Counted from the stretch's first letter, positions 1-10,698 are shown. The stretch is DNA of 64,000 nucleotides from Alteromonas oceanisediminis (GCF_018474025.1 NZ_JAHCTA010000010.1:62001-126000); one strand, 5' to 3'. The notes: generated from the sequence alone by a model not told the origin. Program-made: numbers and translations.

Positions 1-52
1 AAGAATAAATCTGCGTTAACACGACGCTCAGCAGTGGTAATCAATACTCTTA

Positions 53-970
53 ATGTCAAATTTGCAGTCAGTGACACAGTTTATCAGCCAACGACAGGCA
101 CTCATCAATACGGTCATCGTGGTTTTGCTGGCCATCTATTTGATTGCCTACACCGCAGAGCTTACGTGGCGGATTGTTCCTGCGCCCGAAAACAGCGGCG
201 CGGCACAGACAAGCAGCGTGAACGTAAACTCGACACAGACGTCAGCGCGCGTGAATATCGCCCGTATCAAGCAACTCAATTTGTTTGGGCAGTTTACCCC
301 TCCTTCACAAGCGGAAACGCAAGAAACCGTTACCGATGCCCCGGAAACAAATTTGAATCTGACCCTCACTGGCGTGGTTGCCAGTAGTATCGAGAATGAG
401 GGGGCGGCCGTCATCGAGAACCGCGGAGATCAATTAACTTACGGTATTGGCGATAAAATCGAAGGGACCAACGCAAGTCTCCGCGAAGTATTTCGCGATC
501 GTGTTATTATTCGAAATGGGCCTCAAAACGAAACATTAATGTTGGATGGTATCGATTTTGATGAAGCCAACAAACGCAGACAGCGCCAACAAACGACCCG
601 CCAGCCCGAGCAAAGAAACCCGCGAGAAGCTTCTCGGTTGAGCCCAGATGCCGTTGAAGCCACTCACCAGCTTCGTGACCAACCTGCGAGCTTTACCGAC
701 TTTATCTCGGTGTCGCCAGCGCAGGCAGATGGTCAGTTGCTTGGTTATCGTTTGCAACCCGGCAAAAATCCTGCCTTATTTCAAGCTGCGGGGCTAGTGG
801 CAGGCGATATCATCACCGAAATTAACGGCTTGAATGTGACCGATCCTCAACAGGCAACTGAGGCTCTAGGCGAACTCCGCTCGGCGGAAACACTTCAGTT
901 AACTGTGTTGCGCGACAACGAATATCTTACCCTGTATCTGGATTTACCAGAGCCAGGCATTGACGAATAG
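53..970 (+). CDS. gspC: Type II secretion system inner-membrane protein GspC
   Basis: GspC links the inner-membrane platform of the type II secretion system to the outer-membrane secretin. The 305-residue product has a short cytoplasmic N-terminus, one membrane segment at about residues 17-38, a periplasmic homology region at roughly 60-160, and a C-terminal PDZ domain from about residue 220 (LLGYRLQPG through GDIITEINGLNV). The linker around residues 178-200 is rich in Arg and Gln. The ATG at 53 starts just before the membrane segment, as expected. It is the first gene of a gspC-N run; its stop lies a few bases before the gspD start. No gspA, gspB, gspS or prepilin peptidase gene is in the window. 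Confidence 0.95.
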   Translation: MSNLQSVTQFISQRQALINTVIVVLLAIYLIAYTAELTWRIVPAPENSGAAQTSSVNVNSTQTSARVNIARIKQLNLFGQFTPPSQAETQETVTDAPETNLNLTLTGVVASSIENEGAAVIENRGDQLTYGIGDKIEGTNASLREVFRDRVIIRNGPQNETLMLDGIDFDEANKRRQRQQTTRQPEQRNPREASRLSPDAVEATHQLRDQPASFTDFISVSPAQADGQLLGYRLQPGKNPALFQAAGLVAGDIITEINGLNVTDPQQATEALGELRSAETLQLTVLRDNEYLTLYLDLPEPGIDE

Positions 971-980
971 GAAGATGTGT

Positions 981-3032
981 ATGGGCTTTTTGCGCCAACT
1001 AAAATGTAGAATCTGGGTGGTTGCGGCTGCCTCACTTGTGCTGACGTCATCCATTGGGATATCGGCCGCGGAGTATTCCCCAAATTTCAAAGATACGGAA
1101 ATCAGTGAGTTCATCAATATCGTGGGTAAAAACTTACAAAAAACCATCATCGTTGATCCCAACGTACGCGGTAAAATTTCGGTACGTAGTTACGATTTAC
1201 TCACCGAAGAACAGTACTATCAATTCTTTTTAAATGTATTACAGGTCTACGATTTTGCTGTCGTGGAAATGCCCAGTGGTATTTTAAAGGTGGTACGGTC
1301 GAAAGATGCGAAGGCGTCAAACATTCCTGTCGTTGAAGGCGCATTGATGAATGGTGATGAGTTCATCACGCGTGTTGTGCCTGTTTACAACGTGCCGGTG
1401 CGAGAGCTGGCGCCTATCCTGCGCCAACTGAATGATCAGGCCGGTGGTGGTAATGTGGTGAGCCACGATCCGTCGAACGTAATGATGTTAACGGGTCGCG
1501 CAGCCGTGGTGAATCGGCTGGTGGAAATTATAGAACGCGTTGACCGTGCCGGTGATGAAGAGGTTGAAATTGTTAAATTAAAATATGCTTCTGCCTCTGA
1601 AATGGTACGCATCATCGACAGTATTAACAAATCGCAAGGCAAGCAAGCAGGCACGGGCGCCAAGTCTGATCCGCGTGTTGTTGCCGATGATAGAACCAAC
1701 AGTGTCATCGTCAGCGGTGATGTAAAAGCACGTCAGCGGTTGATCAACTTGATCACCCGGATGGATCAGGAGCTTGAGAGCAATGGTAATACACGCGTAC
1801 TGTTTTTAAACTACGCAAAAGCTGAAGATCTGGTGAAAGTGCTGCAGGGCGTGAGCGCAAGTATTCAGGCTGAGGAACAAGGAAGCGGTAATACCAGCCG
1901 TAGGGGCGGGGCAGATCGCGAAGTGAGTATTGACTCACATGAAGACTCAAATGCGTTAGTGATTACCGCTGAACCAGACATGATGCGCTCACTCGAAGAA
2001 GTGATCCGTCGCCTTGATGTGCGCCGCGCGCAAGTTCAGGTTGAAGCGATTATTGTAGAAGTGTTTGAAGGTGACGGCACAACGTTAGGCGTTCAACTCG
2101 TTTCCGAACAGGGCGGTGGTACGCAGTTTACTAATGGTGTCACCCCGGTGGGCGCTCTGGGTGTCGCGCTCTATCAGGCAGAAGATCGCGAAGTGACTCG
2201 CACAACCACCACTGCCAATGGCCAGGTTGTCGAGTCAACAGATACGATTGAAGGAAATTTAACGCCTTTGGCAAATTTATTAGGCGGCGCAAACGGGCTC
2301 ATTGCCGGCATCATTGATAATGGCTGGGGCGCGGTGGTCCAGGCAGTGAGTACCGACACGAACTCTAATATTCTCGCCACTCCCCACTTAACCACAATGG
2401 ATAACGAAGAAGCTTTCTTTATCGTGGGTCAGGAAGTACCCATCATTACCGGCACCACCACGGGTAACAATAACTCCAACCCTTTTCAAACGGTCGATCG
2501 TCAGGAAGTGGGTATCAAGTTGAAAGTGACGCCGCAAATTAATGAAGGTGACGCCGTGCAGCTTCTGATTGAACAGGAAGTGTCTAGTGTGAGTGGCGCA
2601 ACTTCTGTGGATATCTCCATCAATAAACGGGAAATCAAAACCACAGTGATTGTCGATGACGGCGGCACTATCGTGTTGGGTGGATTGATTGACGAAGATG
2701 TTCAGGAAAGTGTTTCCAAAGTGCCACTGTTGGGTGACATTCCCATTTTAGGACATTTATTTAAAACGACTTCGACCAGTAAACGTAAACGCAATTTGAT
2801 GGTATTTTTGCGCCCGACTATAGTGCGTGACGGCGCCACTATGACCAATATTAGCCACGGCAAGTATAACTATATCCGTGCTCAGCAATTAAAACGCCAA
2901 TCCGAGGGTGTGCCGTTGATGCCGAATACGAAAGGTCCCATCATACCGGAATGGAACGACAAATTGGCATTACCACCAACCTATGACCAGTATCTGATGG
3001 AAAAGGAAAAAGCGGAAAAAGAGCAGGATTGA
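981..3032 (+). CDS. gspD: Type II secretion system secretin GspD
   Basis: GspD forms the outer-membrane channel through which folded exoproteins leave the periplasm. The protein has a signal peptide ending near SAAEYS, then N0 and N1-N3 periplasmic domains ([20 protein letters not shown] opens N0), and a C-terminal secretin domain containing [14 protein letters not shown] and the closing [14 protein letters not shown] at 960 and ATGs at 975 and 981 are all in frame. I chose 981 because AGGAAG (969-974) sits at ideal distance from it, and it gives 683 residues, normal for the family. It follows gspC and precedes gspE by one base. Confidence 0.95.
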   Translation: MGFLRQLKCRIWVVAAASLVLTSSIGISAAEYSPNFKDTEISEFINIVGKNLQKTIIVDPNVRGKISVRSYDLLTEEQYYQFFLNVLQVYDFAVVEMPSGILKVVRSKDAKASNIPVVEGALMNGDEFITRVVPVYNVPVRELAPILRQLNDQAGGGNVVSHDPSNVMMLTGRAAVVNRLVEIIERVDRAGDEEVEIVKLKYASASEMVRIIDSINKSQGKQAGTGAKSDPRVVADDRTNSVIVSGDVKARQRLINLITRMDQELESNGNTRVLFLNYAKAEDLVKVLQGVSASIQAEEQGSGNTSRRGGADREVSIDSHEDSNALVITAEPDMMRSLEEVIRRLDVRRAQVQVEAIIVEVFEGDGTTLGVQLVSEQGGGTQFTNGVTPVGALGVALYQAEDREVTRTTTTANGQVVESTDTIEGNLTPLANLLGGANGLIAGIIDNGWGAVVQAVSTDTNSNILATPHLTTMDNEEAFFIVGQEVPIITGTTTGNNNSNPFQTVDRQEVGIKLKVTPQINEGDAVQLLIEQEVSSVSGATSVDISINKREIKTTVIVDDGGTIVLGGLIDEDVQESVSKVPLLGDIPILGHLFKTTSTSKRKRNLMVFLRPTIVRDGATMTNISHGKYNYIRAQQLKRQSEGVPLMPNTKGPIIPEWNDKLALPPTYDQYLMEKEKAEKEQD

Positions 3033-3033
3033 T

Positions 3034-4641
3034 ATGAGCACGCCACCAGTATCAAATGCATCAGATAACAGCCCCGATGATAGGGCGCTTGATAGCGCCA
3101 CATTAGAGGCCGCTCAGCAAGCTAGCGAGCTGGTCAGTGATGACGTGCTTGAAGCGCAAACAGAAGATGGTCAAAAGCAATTGGCGTTTGGTTTCGCTAA
3201 GCGGCATAAAGTGATTTTGGAAACCAACGAATCGCCTGCAAAACTTTACCACACTGACGAAACACCGTTTGAAATTTTTGCTGAGGTTCGCCGCTTCTTT
3301 GGTGCGCCTTTTGTACTTGAAGAAATTTCGAACGATCGCTTTGAGTATGTACTTACTAACGCGTTTCAGCGGGATTCTTCTGCGGCTAAACAGTTGATGG
3401 AGGATCTCGGCAACGAAAGCGATTTGTTTTCATTGGCTGAAGAGCTGCCTGATACAGAAGACTTACTGGAAAGTGAAGACGACGCGCCGATCATTAAGTT
3501 GATCAATGCCATGCTTAGTGAAGCGATTAAGGAAGGCGCGTCCGATATTCATATCGAAACCTTTGAAAACCAATTAGTTGTGCGCTTTCGTGTTGACGGT
3601 GTATTGCGCGAGATTCTCCGCCCGAACCGAAAATTATCATCAATGCTGGTATCTCGTATTAAGGTTATGGCCAAACTGGACATTGCCGAAAAACGAGTAC
3701 CACAAGATGGCCGAATTACGCTACGTATTGCTGGCCGCGCCGTTGACGTGCGGGTGTCTACTATGCCGTCAAGCCATGGAGAGCGCGTGGTCTTGCGCTT
3801 ACTCGACAAAAACAATGCGCGCTTAAATCTGGAAGATTTGGGCATGACGCAAGCCAATCGGACACTGTTTTCTGAGCTGATCAGAAAGCCGCACGGCATT
3901 ATTTTGGTGACCGGCCCAACCGGTTCGGGTAAAAGTACCACGCTGTACGCTGGTTTAAGCGAAATAAACAGTAAGGATCGCAATATCCTGACGGTTGAAG
4001 ATCCGATTGAATTCGACCTTCAGGGTATTGGTCAAACGCAGGTCAATCCACGTGTCGACATGACCTTTGCTCGAGGTCTTCGGGCGATTCTTCGCCAAGA
4101 TCCGGATGTTGTGATGGTGGGGGAAATTCGCGACGTTGAAACGGCGCAAATCGCTGTGCAAGCCTCATTGACAGGCCATTTGGTGTTATCCACCTTACAC
4201 ACCAATACTGCGGCAGGTGCAATCACACGTTTAGAAGACATGGGGATTGAGTCTTTTCTGCTGTCTTCTTCATTACTGGCAGTATTGTCGCAACGGCTGG
4301 TACGTACATTGTGCCCAAGCTGTAAGCAGCCTCACACGCCGAACGAGCAAGAGGCCGCTATCTTAAATCTGTCCCCTGTTGACGCGCAAACCACCCAGAT
4401 ATTTAGCGCAAAGGGCTGCGCGGAGTGTAATCAAACGGGTTATCGCGGGCGTACTGGTATCCATGAACTGTTAGTGGTGGATGAGTCAGTTCGCGACTTG
4501 ATGCATGCCGGCAAAGGTGAACAGAGCATCGAGCGACATATTAGAACGACAACACCGAGTATTCGTGATGATGGCTGTCGCAAAGTCTTGCAGGGTGTCA
4601 CCGCGCTTGAAGAAGTCCTGCGCGTTACACGTGAGGACTAG
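3034..4641 (+). CDS. gspE: Type II secretion system ATPase GspE
   Basis: GspE is the cytoplasmic hexameric ATPase that drives pseudopilus assembly. The 535-residue protein shows Walker A ([10 protein letters not shown], about residue 293), the Asp/His-box region ([16 protein letters not shown]), Walker B ([10 protein letters not shown], about residue 357), and the tetracysteine metal-binding motif CPSC...CAEC at about residues 427-470 that distinguishes GspE/PilB proteins. The N-terminal domain before residue 150, which contacts GspL, is acidic at its start. The ATG lies one base after the gspD stop, so translation is probably coupled. Confidence 0.97.
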   Translation: MSTPPVSNASDNSPDDRALDSATLEAAQQASELVSDDVLEAQTEDGQKQLAFGFAKRHKVILETNESPAKLYHTDETPFEIFAEVRRFFGAPFVLEEISNDRFEYVLTNAFQRDSSAAKQLMEDLGNESDLFSLAEELPDTEDLLESEDDAPIIKLINAMLSEAIKEGASDIHIETFENQLVVRFRVDGVLREILRPNRKLSSMLVSRIKVMAKLDIAEKRVPQDGRITLRIAGRAVDVRVSTMPSSHGERVVLRLLDKNNARLNLEDLGMTQANRTLFSELIRKPHGIILVTGPTGSGKSTTLYAGLSEINSKDRNILTVEDPIEFDLQGIGQTQVNPRVDMTFARGLRAILRQDPDVVMVGEIRDVETAQIAVQASLTGHLVLSTLHTNTAAGAITRLEDMGIESFLLSSSLLAVLSQRLVRTLCPSCKQPHTPNEQEAAILNLSPVDAQTTQIFSAKGCAECNQTGYRGRTGIHELLVVDESVRDLMHAGKGEQSIERHIRTTTPSIRDDGCRKVLQGVTALEEVLRVTRED

Positions 4642-4643
4642 CC

Positions 4644-5864
4644 GTGCCAGCTTATTCTTATAAAGCGCTGACGCAAGGTGGCCGCAACAAGTCTGGCGTA
4701 TTAGAAGCGGATAATCAACGCCAGGTGCGACAGCAACTGCGCGACTTGGCGCTAATTCCGATTGAAGTCAGTGAAGTCAGTGAAAAAGCCAAAGCCAATC
4801 AGAAAAAGACCGGCTTCTCACTGTTCAAACCGCGCATTTCTGCAGCTGACTTGGCGCTACTTACCCGCCAGTTGGCGACTTTGGTAGAATCCGCCCTGCC
4901 GATAGAAGAAGCGTTACTGGCAGTCGCTGAGCAAAGCGAGAAACCTCGGCACAAGAACATGATGATGGCAATCCGCTCTAAAGTGGTCGAGGGTTTCGCC
5001 TTAGCCGACGCACTGGGCGAGTTCCCCAGCGTATTTGACAATCTGTTCCGCTCGATGGTCGCGGCAGGCGAAAAAAGTGGCCACCTCGACACCGTTTTAA
5101 ACCGGCTGGCTGACTATACTGAGCAACGCAACTTGGTCAAAAACCAAATCACTCAAGCCATGATTTACCCCATCATTATGTTGGTGGTTGCTATTGGTAT
5201 CGTCAGTTTGCTGCTCACCTATGTGGTTCCGAAAATCATCGGTCAGTTTGACAACATGGGGCAGGAACTCCCCGGCGTGACGCAGTTTCTGATTGCGTTA
5301 TCCGAAGCAACCACGGACTACGGCCTGTGGTTTGTGGGGTTTTTAGTGCTGAGTTATGTGGCTTATCGTCAGCTTATGCAGTCAGACACTTTTCGCCTAA
5401 AATCCCACAAAGTGCGTTTGAAAATACCGGTATTTGGTCGCGTCATCAAAAGTATTAATACCTCTCGATTTGCAAGCACGTTAAGTATCTTAACCGCCAG
5501 TGCAGTGCCGGTTCTAGAGGGTATGCGCATCTCAGGTAATGTGTTAGAAAATACCTATATTAAGCAACTTATTAAAGACGCTGCTGCCAAAGTACAAGGA
5601 GGTTCCAGTTTACGTGCGTCACTAGAGGCAACCAAGGTCTTCCCACCCATGATGATCCACATGATTGCATCGGGTGAAAAAAGTGGCGAATTGCAAGATA
5701 TGTTGGCGCGAGCCGCCAAAAATCAGGAACGCGAATTTGAAACTCAAGTCAACATTGCGTTGGCGATTATGGGGCCGGTGTTGATCCTGGCAATGGCTGG
5801 CATTGTGTTTTTTATCGTCATCGCCATTTTGCTGCCCATTATTTCTTTGAACAACATGATTTAG
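4644..5864 (+). CDS. gspF: Type II secretion system inner-membrane platform protein GspF
   Basis: GspF is the polytopic platform protein that couples GspE to pseudopilin assembly. It has two repeated T2SSF domains (about residues 70-190 and 270-395), each beginning with a segment like LALLTRQLATLVESALPIEE. Hydrophobic helices lie near residues 170-192, 220-240 and 375-400. At 406 residues it is full length. The start is GTG at 4644, two bases after the gspE stop; the protein opens PAYSYKAL, the family's standard N-terminus, which supports this start. Confidence 0.96.
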   Translation: MPAYSYKALTQGGRNKSGVLEADNQRQVRQQLRDLALIPIEVSEVSEKAKANQKKTGFSLFKPRISAADLALLTRQLATLVESALPIEEALLAVAEQSEKPRHKNMMMAIRSKVVEGFALADALGEFPSVFDNLFRSMVAAGEKSGHLDTVLNRLADYTEQRNLVKNQITQAMIYPIIMLVVAIGIVSLLLTYVVPKIIGQFDNMGQELPGVTQFLIALSEATTDYGLWFVGFLVLSYVAYRQLMQSDTFRLKSHKVRLKIPVFGRVIKSINTSRFASTLSILTASAVPVLEGMRISGNVLENTYIKQLIKDAAAKVQGGSSLRASLEATKVFPPMMIHMIASGEKSGELQDMLARAAKNQEREFETQVNIALAIMGPVLILAMAGIVFFIVIAILLPIISLNNMI

Positions 5865-5877
5865 ACGAGGAACCGCG

Positions 5878-6303
5878 ATGAAAAATAAAGGATTCAGCTT
5901 AATTGAAGTGATGGTTGTGATACTGATTATCGGAATCATGACAGCTATCGTTGCGCCTAACATTTTAGGCAATCAGGAAGAAGCGCAGCTTAAAAAAGCG
6001 GCGGTGGATATTCAGCAACTTGAAGGGGCACTCGAAATGTACAAGTTGCGCAACAACACATTCCCGACCACAGAACAAGGTTTGGACGCGCTGGTAACTG
6101 CCCCTACCATTGAACCCTTACCGCGCAATTACCCCGACGGTGGATTTATCAAGCGCTTGCCTGATGATCCGTGGGGCAATCCTTACGGCTTAATTAGCCC
6201 TGGAGAGCTCAGTGTCGTCGATATCTTTTCCAACGGTCCTGATGGTCAGCCCGGTACAGACGACGATATCGGTAACTGGAATATCAACGAATACCTAAAC
6301 TAG
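5878..6303 (+). CDS. gspG: Major pseudopilin GspG
   Basis: GspG is the major subunit of the periplasmic pseudopilus. It begins with a five-residue leader and the prepilin peptidase site KG/FSLIEVMVV, giving a mature N-terminal helix with Glu at position 5. The C-terminal loop (GPDGQPGTDDDIGNW) carries the acidic residues that bind calcium in known GspG proteins. The length of 141 residues is typical. GAGG (5868-5871) precedes the ATG. The cognate prepilin peptidase is not in the window and is presumably the shared PilD elsewhere. Confidence 0.97.
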   Translation: MKNKGFSLIEVMVVILIIGIMTAIVAPNILGNQEEAQLKKAAVDIQQLEGALEMYKLRNNTFPTTEQGLDALVTAPTIEPLPRNYPDGGFIKRLPDDPWGNPYGLISPGELSVVDIFSNGPDGQPGTDDDIGNWNINEYLN

Positions 6304-6941
6304 TGACAACACCCGATTCGCAAAGCCACACAATACGAGGCTTTACACTCTTAGAAGTGATGATCGTGCTATTGCTCATCGGCTTAGCGGCGGGCGTTGT
6401 ATTGTTTAATGCATTTTCAGCCAGTCAGGCTGACCGATTACAGGAGCAGGTGAAGCGTCTTCAGGTTGTGTTCGATATGGCGTCTGATTTTGCTGTATTG
6501 AATCAGCAGCAGCTTGGCCTCTATATCGATGAGGAAAACCAGCGCTACCATTTTGCTATCCTCAATGAAGAACAAGAATGGGAGCCGATTCAGGAAAGCC
6601 CCACGTTTGCGGAACATACGCTACCAGAGCTATTCTATTTGGAACTGAATCTGGACGATTTACCTTGGGAGCAAGAAGACAGCTTGTTTGATCGCGGTGT
6701 TTTCGATGAGTCACTCAGCGTAGCCGAAGACGGCGTGAGCATCGGCGAAGAGGATGAGCCTCCCCCGCCTCCACAGATCTTGATCCTGTCGAGCGGCGAC
6801 ATCACGCCTTTTAGTTTGCAGTTTGCCTACGAGCCCGACTTTGGTGGCGATCAACCCGTGTATTTTCGTCTGACAGGACAGGAAACTGTTCCTTTGGAAC
6901 GCATTGGTCCGCTGAATTCTCCGGATGAAGTATTGCCATGA
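6303..6941 (+). CDS. gspH: Minor pseudopilin GspH
   Basis: A minor pseudopilin with cleavage motif RG/FTLLEVMIVLLLIG after a 13-residue leader. The GTG start at 6303 shares its first base with the last base of the gspG stop. At 212 residues it is somewhat longer than many GspH proteins; the extra length is an acidic, proline-rich stretch (EEDEPPPPPQ, about residues 150-160) before the C-terminal strands. Position between gspG and gspI agrees with the H assignment. Confidence 0.9.
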   Translation: MTTPDSQSHTIRGFTLLEVMIVLLLIGLAAGVVLFNAFSASQADRLQEQVKRLQVVFDMASDFAVLNQQQLGLYIDEENQRYHFAILNEEQEWEPIQESPTFAEHTLPELFYLELNLDDLPWEQEDSLFDRGVFDESLSVAEDGVSIGEEDEPPPPPQILILSSGDITPFSLQFAYEPDFGGDQPVYFRLTGQETVPLERIGPLNSPDEVLP

Positions 6942-7339
6942 TCAAGCCGCAACACGCGGGCCTACCGCGCACATCTGGCATGACGCTAATTGAAGTCATG
7001 GTCGCTTTAGCAATCTTTGCACTTACCGGTACCGCTATCCTGAAAGCCGCCAGTGACCACTTACGCAGTGTTGGTCAAATTGAAGAAGTCACCATGGCAA
7101 CGTGGGTTGCAAATAACCAGCTCACCCGCGCCCAATTGGATGACCAATGGCCGCCGAAAAACAATCTGCGAGGCAGCGCCGAGATGGCTGGCAGGGTGTG
7201 GTATTGGCAGCAGATTGTCACACAAACAAATGATAAGGATCTTCGCGCCGTTGAAGTGAAAGTTGGGCTACGCCAGGACTACTCAGACAGCGTAAGCAGC
7301 GCAATGAGCTTCGTCGCCAAAGCAACAGGTGGCGACTAA
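6938..7339 (+). CDS. gspI: Minor pseudopilin GspI
   Basis: GspI nucleates the pseudopilus tip with GspJ and GspK. The protein has a leader ending at SG/MTLIEVMVALAIFAL, with Met at mature position 1 and Glu at 5, then the family segment VANNQL near residues 60-66. It has 133 residues. Its start overlaps the gspH stop in an ATGA tetranucleotide, indicating coupled translation. Confidence 0.93.
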   Translation: MIKPQHAGLPRTSGMTLIEVMVALAIFALTGTAILKAASDHLRSVGQIEEVTMATWVANNQLTRAQLDDQWPPKNNLRGSAEMAGRVWYWQQIVTQTNDKDLRAVEVKVGLRQDYSDSVSSAMSFVAKATGGD

Positions 7340-7340
7340 T

Positions 7341-7985
7341 ATGCGGCGCCGATCATGCAATGTATTCCGCTCGCGCGGATTTACACTACTAGAAATCCTT
7401 ATCGCCATGTCGATTTTCAGTCTTATTGGCATTGCCTCCACAGCGTTGCTCAGTAGCGTTATCGACAGCAACAGTCTCAGTGATGAACGATTTGCGCAAC
7501 TTGAAAAGTTACAACGAGGCATGCTGATTATCGAACGCGATTTATTGCAAGCCATTGCTCGGCCTATTCGCGTGGATGGCGATATCAACGAAAATGTGAT
7601 GTCGGGTGGCGTTACCAGTGGCAGTGATGCGGATGGCATTGGCTTTGTTCGCAGCGGGTGGCACAACCCTCAGTTCATGCTACCGCGCAGCAACATGCAA
7701 TACGTAGCGTATCGACTAAAAGATGACACGGTGGAAAGACTGTACGGTAATTATGTCGACAATGTGATTGGCTTTGAGCCCAAGGTTCGCACCCTGATAG
7801 AGGGTGTTGAAGACTTTCAAGTCGAGTTCTTCGTGAAAGATAGCGGAGCACCAGAAGATGAGCGTGACTGGAATGAGAGCTATCAAGGCACTGTGCTGCC
7901 ACGCGCGGTCGCCATTATCATCACGACAGAGGCATTTGGCGAGATCCGCCGGGAATTTATTACCAGTGGCGGGCAGTCGGAATGA
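7341..7985 (+). CDS. gspJ: Minor pseudopilin GspJ
   Basis: GspJ is a tip pseudopilin that binds GspI and GspK. The leader ends at RG/FTLLEILIAMSIFSLIG. A GTG at 7329 is in frame, but the ATG at 7341 is preferred because it follows the gspI stop directly and has GGTGG upstream; this gives 214 residues, close to the family average. The body contains the expected LQRGMLIIERDL segment after the helix. The stop overlaps the gspK start as ATGA. Confidence 0.93.
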   Translation: MRRRSCNVFRSRGFTLLEILIAMSIFSLIGIASTALLSSVIDSNSLSDERFAQLEKLQRGMLIIERDLLQAIARPIRVDGDINENVMSGGVTSGSDADGIGFVRSGWHNPQFMLPRSNMQYVAYRLKDDTVERLYGNYVDNVIGFEPKVRTLIEGVEDFQVEFFVKDSGAPEDERDWNESYQGTVLPRAVAIIITTEAFGEIRREFITSGGQSE

Positions 7986-9022
7986 TCATTCACCATCGTT
8001 TCGCTCGACACCAACGGGGTGTTGCTTTGCTCATCGTGCTCATGGTCGTCGCGTTTGTGGCCATACTGGGGACTGAGATGGGTATGCGTTTGCAGCTGCA
8101 AATTCAACGTACTGCAAACATCAAAGACAGTAACCAAGCTTACTGGTATGCATTGGGCGCAGAGCAGTACGCGCGAAAGTCGATCAAACTTTTACTGGAG
8201 CAGGCCGATGGTGTCATCCACCTGAATCAACCTTGGTCTGAGCAATTTCTCTACCCTCTGGATAATGGCGGTATACAGGCGGATCTTGTGGATATGCAGA
8301 GTTGCTTTAACCTGAATGCGGTTATACCTGCTAACGGCAACGCGAATGCGAACGGCCAGGAGCAGGGGCAAAGTACCAATCCCGCCGATGTTGAAGTTAC
8401 GCCAGCCATGGAGGCATTTCACCGACTGCTACTTACCCAGGGCATGATCCCCGACATGGATAGCTTCACCGCGGATACGGTGCGTGATTCACTCGCTGAT
8501 TGGCTGGACGCAGATGATAATATTCGAGCATTTGGTGCTGAAGATGTTGATTATGAGTCGCTGCCTCACCCCTATCTCGCTGCCAACGCGATGATGCAAA
8601 ATAAGTCAGAATTACGCATGGTCAACGGCGTGTCAGCACAGTGGATTAATACGTTGTTTGCGTACGTCTGCGCGCGTCCCAATGATGCATCTATGCAGCT
8701 CAACGTGAATACCGTTTCGGAAGATCAGGCGCCTGTACTGGCGGCACTGACCGGACTCGACGCTGGCAGAGCTTCTGCGCTGATTGCTTCACGTCCACAA
8801 GATGGCTGGCAGGACACGCAGGCTTTTTTCTCCGAACCGGATATTCAGGCACTGCAACTTACTGACGCACAACGCCAGTGGTTCACCGTGACAACACAGC
8901 ATTTTATTTTATACACTAAGACCCGGTACAATAACGCCACGTTTTCGATGTCGTCTGTTTTTTATATCGACGACAGTGAAAAAGTCAGCGTCATTCGGCG
9001 CGAATTTGGAGGCAGATATTAA
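7982..9022 (+). CDS. gspK: Minor pseudopilin GspK (tip)
   Basis: GspK caps the pseudopilus. It has the atypical prepilin motif RG/VALLIVLMVVAFVA, lacking the Glu at mature position 5 that other pseudopilins have; this is normal for GspK and fits its role as the tip subunit. The 346-residue length, much larger than other pseudopilins, and the helix-hairpin-helix-like segment (LTGLDAGRASALIASRP, about residues 255-272) also fit. It overlaps gspJ by four bases and abuts gspL with no gap. Confidence 0.94.
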   Translation: MIIHHRFARHQRGVALLIVLMVVAFVAILGTEMGMRLQLQIQRTANIKDSNQAYWYALGAEQYARKSIKLLLEQADGVIHLNQPWSEQFLYPLDNGGIQADLVDMQSCFNLNAVIPANGNANANGQEQGQSTNPADVEVTPAMEAFHRLLLTQGMIPDMDSFTADTVRDSLADWLDADDNIRAFGAEDVDYESLPHPYLAANAMMQNKSELRMVNGVSAQWINTLFAYVCARPNDASMQLNVNTVSEDQAPVLAALTGLDAGRASALIASRPQDGWQDTQAFFSEPDIQALQLTDAQRQWFTVTTQHFILYTKTRYNNATFSMSSVFYIDDSEKVSVIRREFGGRY

Positions 9023-10216
9023 ATGGAGCAACTGATTGTCAGGCTAGGCTCAGATCACCATCAGCCCGTGCACTGGATAGTATGGTCGCAATCCGAGCAA
9101 GAAATCATTGCTTCAGGCGAGCTGCCTAACGCTGATGCGCTTTCTAGCTTGTCAGAACGTGCTGGCGAGCGCCCGATTATTGCCTTAGCACCGACCAGCG
9201 ATATTCTTCTGAAATGGGTTACACTACCGCCCCGTGCAGGGCGCAAAGTTATCGCGGCCATTCCCTATATGTTAGAGGATGAGCTCTCCACCGATGTGAG
9301 CGAACAGTTCTTTGCCATAGGTCCAAAGAGAGGTAACGAGCAAGCGGTCGCGATTGTGGCAAGAGCCCAGATGGAGCGTTGGAAAAGCATGCTTTCTAAT
9401 GCCGACCTAAGCTGCGAGAAGTTGCTGCCCGACGTGCTGGCACTGCCTGTCAACGAACAGGGGTGGAGTCTGCTTTCATTAGGCACTAATTGGCTTATTC
9501 GGCAAGATGAATGGAGCGGTATGCAGGGCGAGCCTGATTGGCTAATGCCTGCTATTTCTCATTATGCCAAGCAACAGGAAACGCCGTTAACCATTCATGA
9601 TTACAGTGGCTTGGAAATTGTCGTTCCGCCGAATGTTGATTGGCAGCCACAAACACTTGAACTTCCGATGCACGTTTTAGTGAAAGGTTGTGAAGATGCC
9701 AGCTTCAACCTATTGCAAGGTGACTTCAAAGTTAAAAAACAACGTAACAGTCAGTGGCGTCAATGGCGATTGGCCGCGATATTAGCGGTTGTGGCGCTGA
9801 CACTATCACTGGTTGACCGGGTCATCACGTTAACAACGTTGAATGCACAGCAAGAAACATTAGCCGCTCAGATTGATGCCGAAATTAAGCGTGGTTTCCC
9901 GGACATAGGGGGTTACCGCGATGTGAAGCGTGGTGTAGGCAGCGAATTGGCCAAGCTCGAACAAGGGGGTGGCAAGGTTTCCATGTTAGTCATGCTCAAC
10001 CAGCTGGCCAGTGCGTTCGATCAGACAAACGTGAAACCTCAGTCTATTCGTTATGACGGTGAACGTGGCGAGTTGAGAATGCAGGCAGCTGCTACCGACT
10101 TTGAAGCGCTGGAGCGCTTTCGGAATCTCGCACAAGCGGCAGGTTATACTGTTGAACAAGGTGCTATCAACAACCGCGATGACCAAGTGATTGGGTCTAT
10201 CGCCATAAGGGGCTGA
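9023..10216 (+). CDS. gspL: Type II secretion system assembly protein GspL
   Basis: GspL recruits the ATPase GspE to the membrane. The protein has a large cytoplasmic actin-like domain (about residues 1-235, including VTLPPRAGRKVIAAIPYMLE), one membrane helix at about 249-270 (LAAILAVVALTLSLV), and a periplasmic ferredoxin-like domain that pairs with GspM. Its 397 residues are typical. The ATG follows the gspK stop with no intervening base. Confidence 0.95.
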   Translation: MEQLIVRLGSDHHQPVHWIVWSQSEQEIIASGELPNADALSSLSERAGERPIIALAPTSDILLKWVTLPPRAGRKVIAAIPYMLEDELSTDVSEQFFAIGPKRGNEQAVAIVARAQMERWKSMLSNADLSCEKLLPDVLALPVNEQGWSLLSLGTNWLIRQDEWSGMQGEPDWLMPAISHYAKQQETPLTIHDYSGLEIVVPPNVDWQPQTLELPMHVLVKGCEDASFNLLQGDFKVKKQRNSQWRQWRLAAILAVVALTLSLVDRVITLTTLNAQQETLAAQIDAEIKRGFPDIGGYRDVKRGVGSELAKLEQGGGKVSMLVMLNQLASAFDQTNVKPQSIRYDGERGELRMQAAATDFEALERFRNLAQAAGYTVEQGAINNRDDQVIGSIAIRG

Positions 10217-10218
10217 GC

Positions 10219-10698
10219 ATGCAGGCATTATTAGCCCGCTTTCGCGCGCTCACTGAGCGCGAGCAAATACTGGTGATTACGGCCAGCGTTGTGGTACTCA
10301 TTGGTTTATTCTATTTCTTCATCTGGTCGCCGCTAAATACCAATATCGAGCGTCAGCGCAATACCATTGCCGATCAGCAGGAACTACTTACGTGGGTACA
10401 GCAAAGTGCCCAACGTGCCATTCAACTACGTCAGTCAGGCCGCTCCGGTGGTGCGTTCAATGGATCACTGCCTCAAGCGGTTAATCAAACAACAGCTCGT
10501 TATGACATTGCAATCTCACGCATGCAGCCGCAGGGAGATGAATTACAGGTCTGGGTCGACCAAGCTGCCTTTAATAGTGTGATCGATTGGCTCAATGCAC
10601 TGGAAACGATGGGTGTTGTGATTTTGCAGGTTGACGTAACTGAAGCCGAGTCTCCCGGTCAAATTCGTATCCGACGTTTACAGTTAGGAAAAGCATGA
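10219..10698 (+). CDS. gspM: Type II secretion system protein GspM
   Basis: A bitopic inner-membrane protein that partners GspL. It has a short cytoplasmic N-terminus with the family opening LTEREQILV, a membrane helix at about residues 17-37 and a small periplasmic domain, 159 residues in all. It starts two bases after the gspL stop, and its stop overlaps the gspN start as ATGA. Confidence 0.93.
   Translation: MQALLARFRALTEREQILVITASVVVLIGLFYFFIWSPLNTNIERQRNTIADQQELLTWVQQSAQRAIQLRQSGRSGGAFNGSLPQAVNQTTARYDIAISRMQPQGDELQVWVDQAAFNSVIDWLNALETMGVVILQVDVTEAESPGQIRIRRLQLGKA

Noticed and set aside
34-387. Open frame of 117 codons overlapping the start of gspC
   Set aside because: It is out of frame with gspC, which has clear domains over the same bases; the product has no recognisable features.
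3549-3983. 144-codon open frame on the minus strand inside gspE
   Set aside because: It is antisense to the conserved ATPase core of gspE and has no ribosome site or known motif.
4752-4790. Short tandem repeat GTCAGTGAA in gspF
   Set aside because: Only two copies within a charged linker of the coding sequence; no sign of a regulatory or mobile role.
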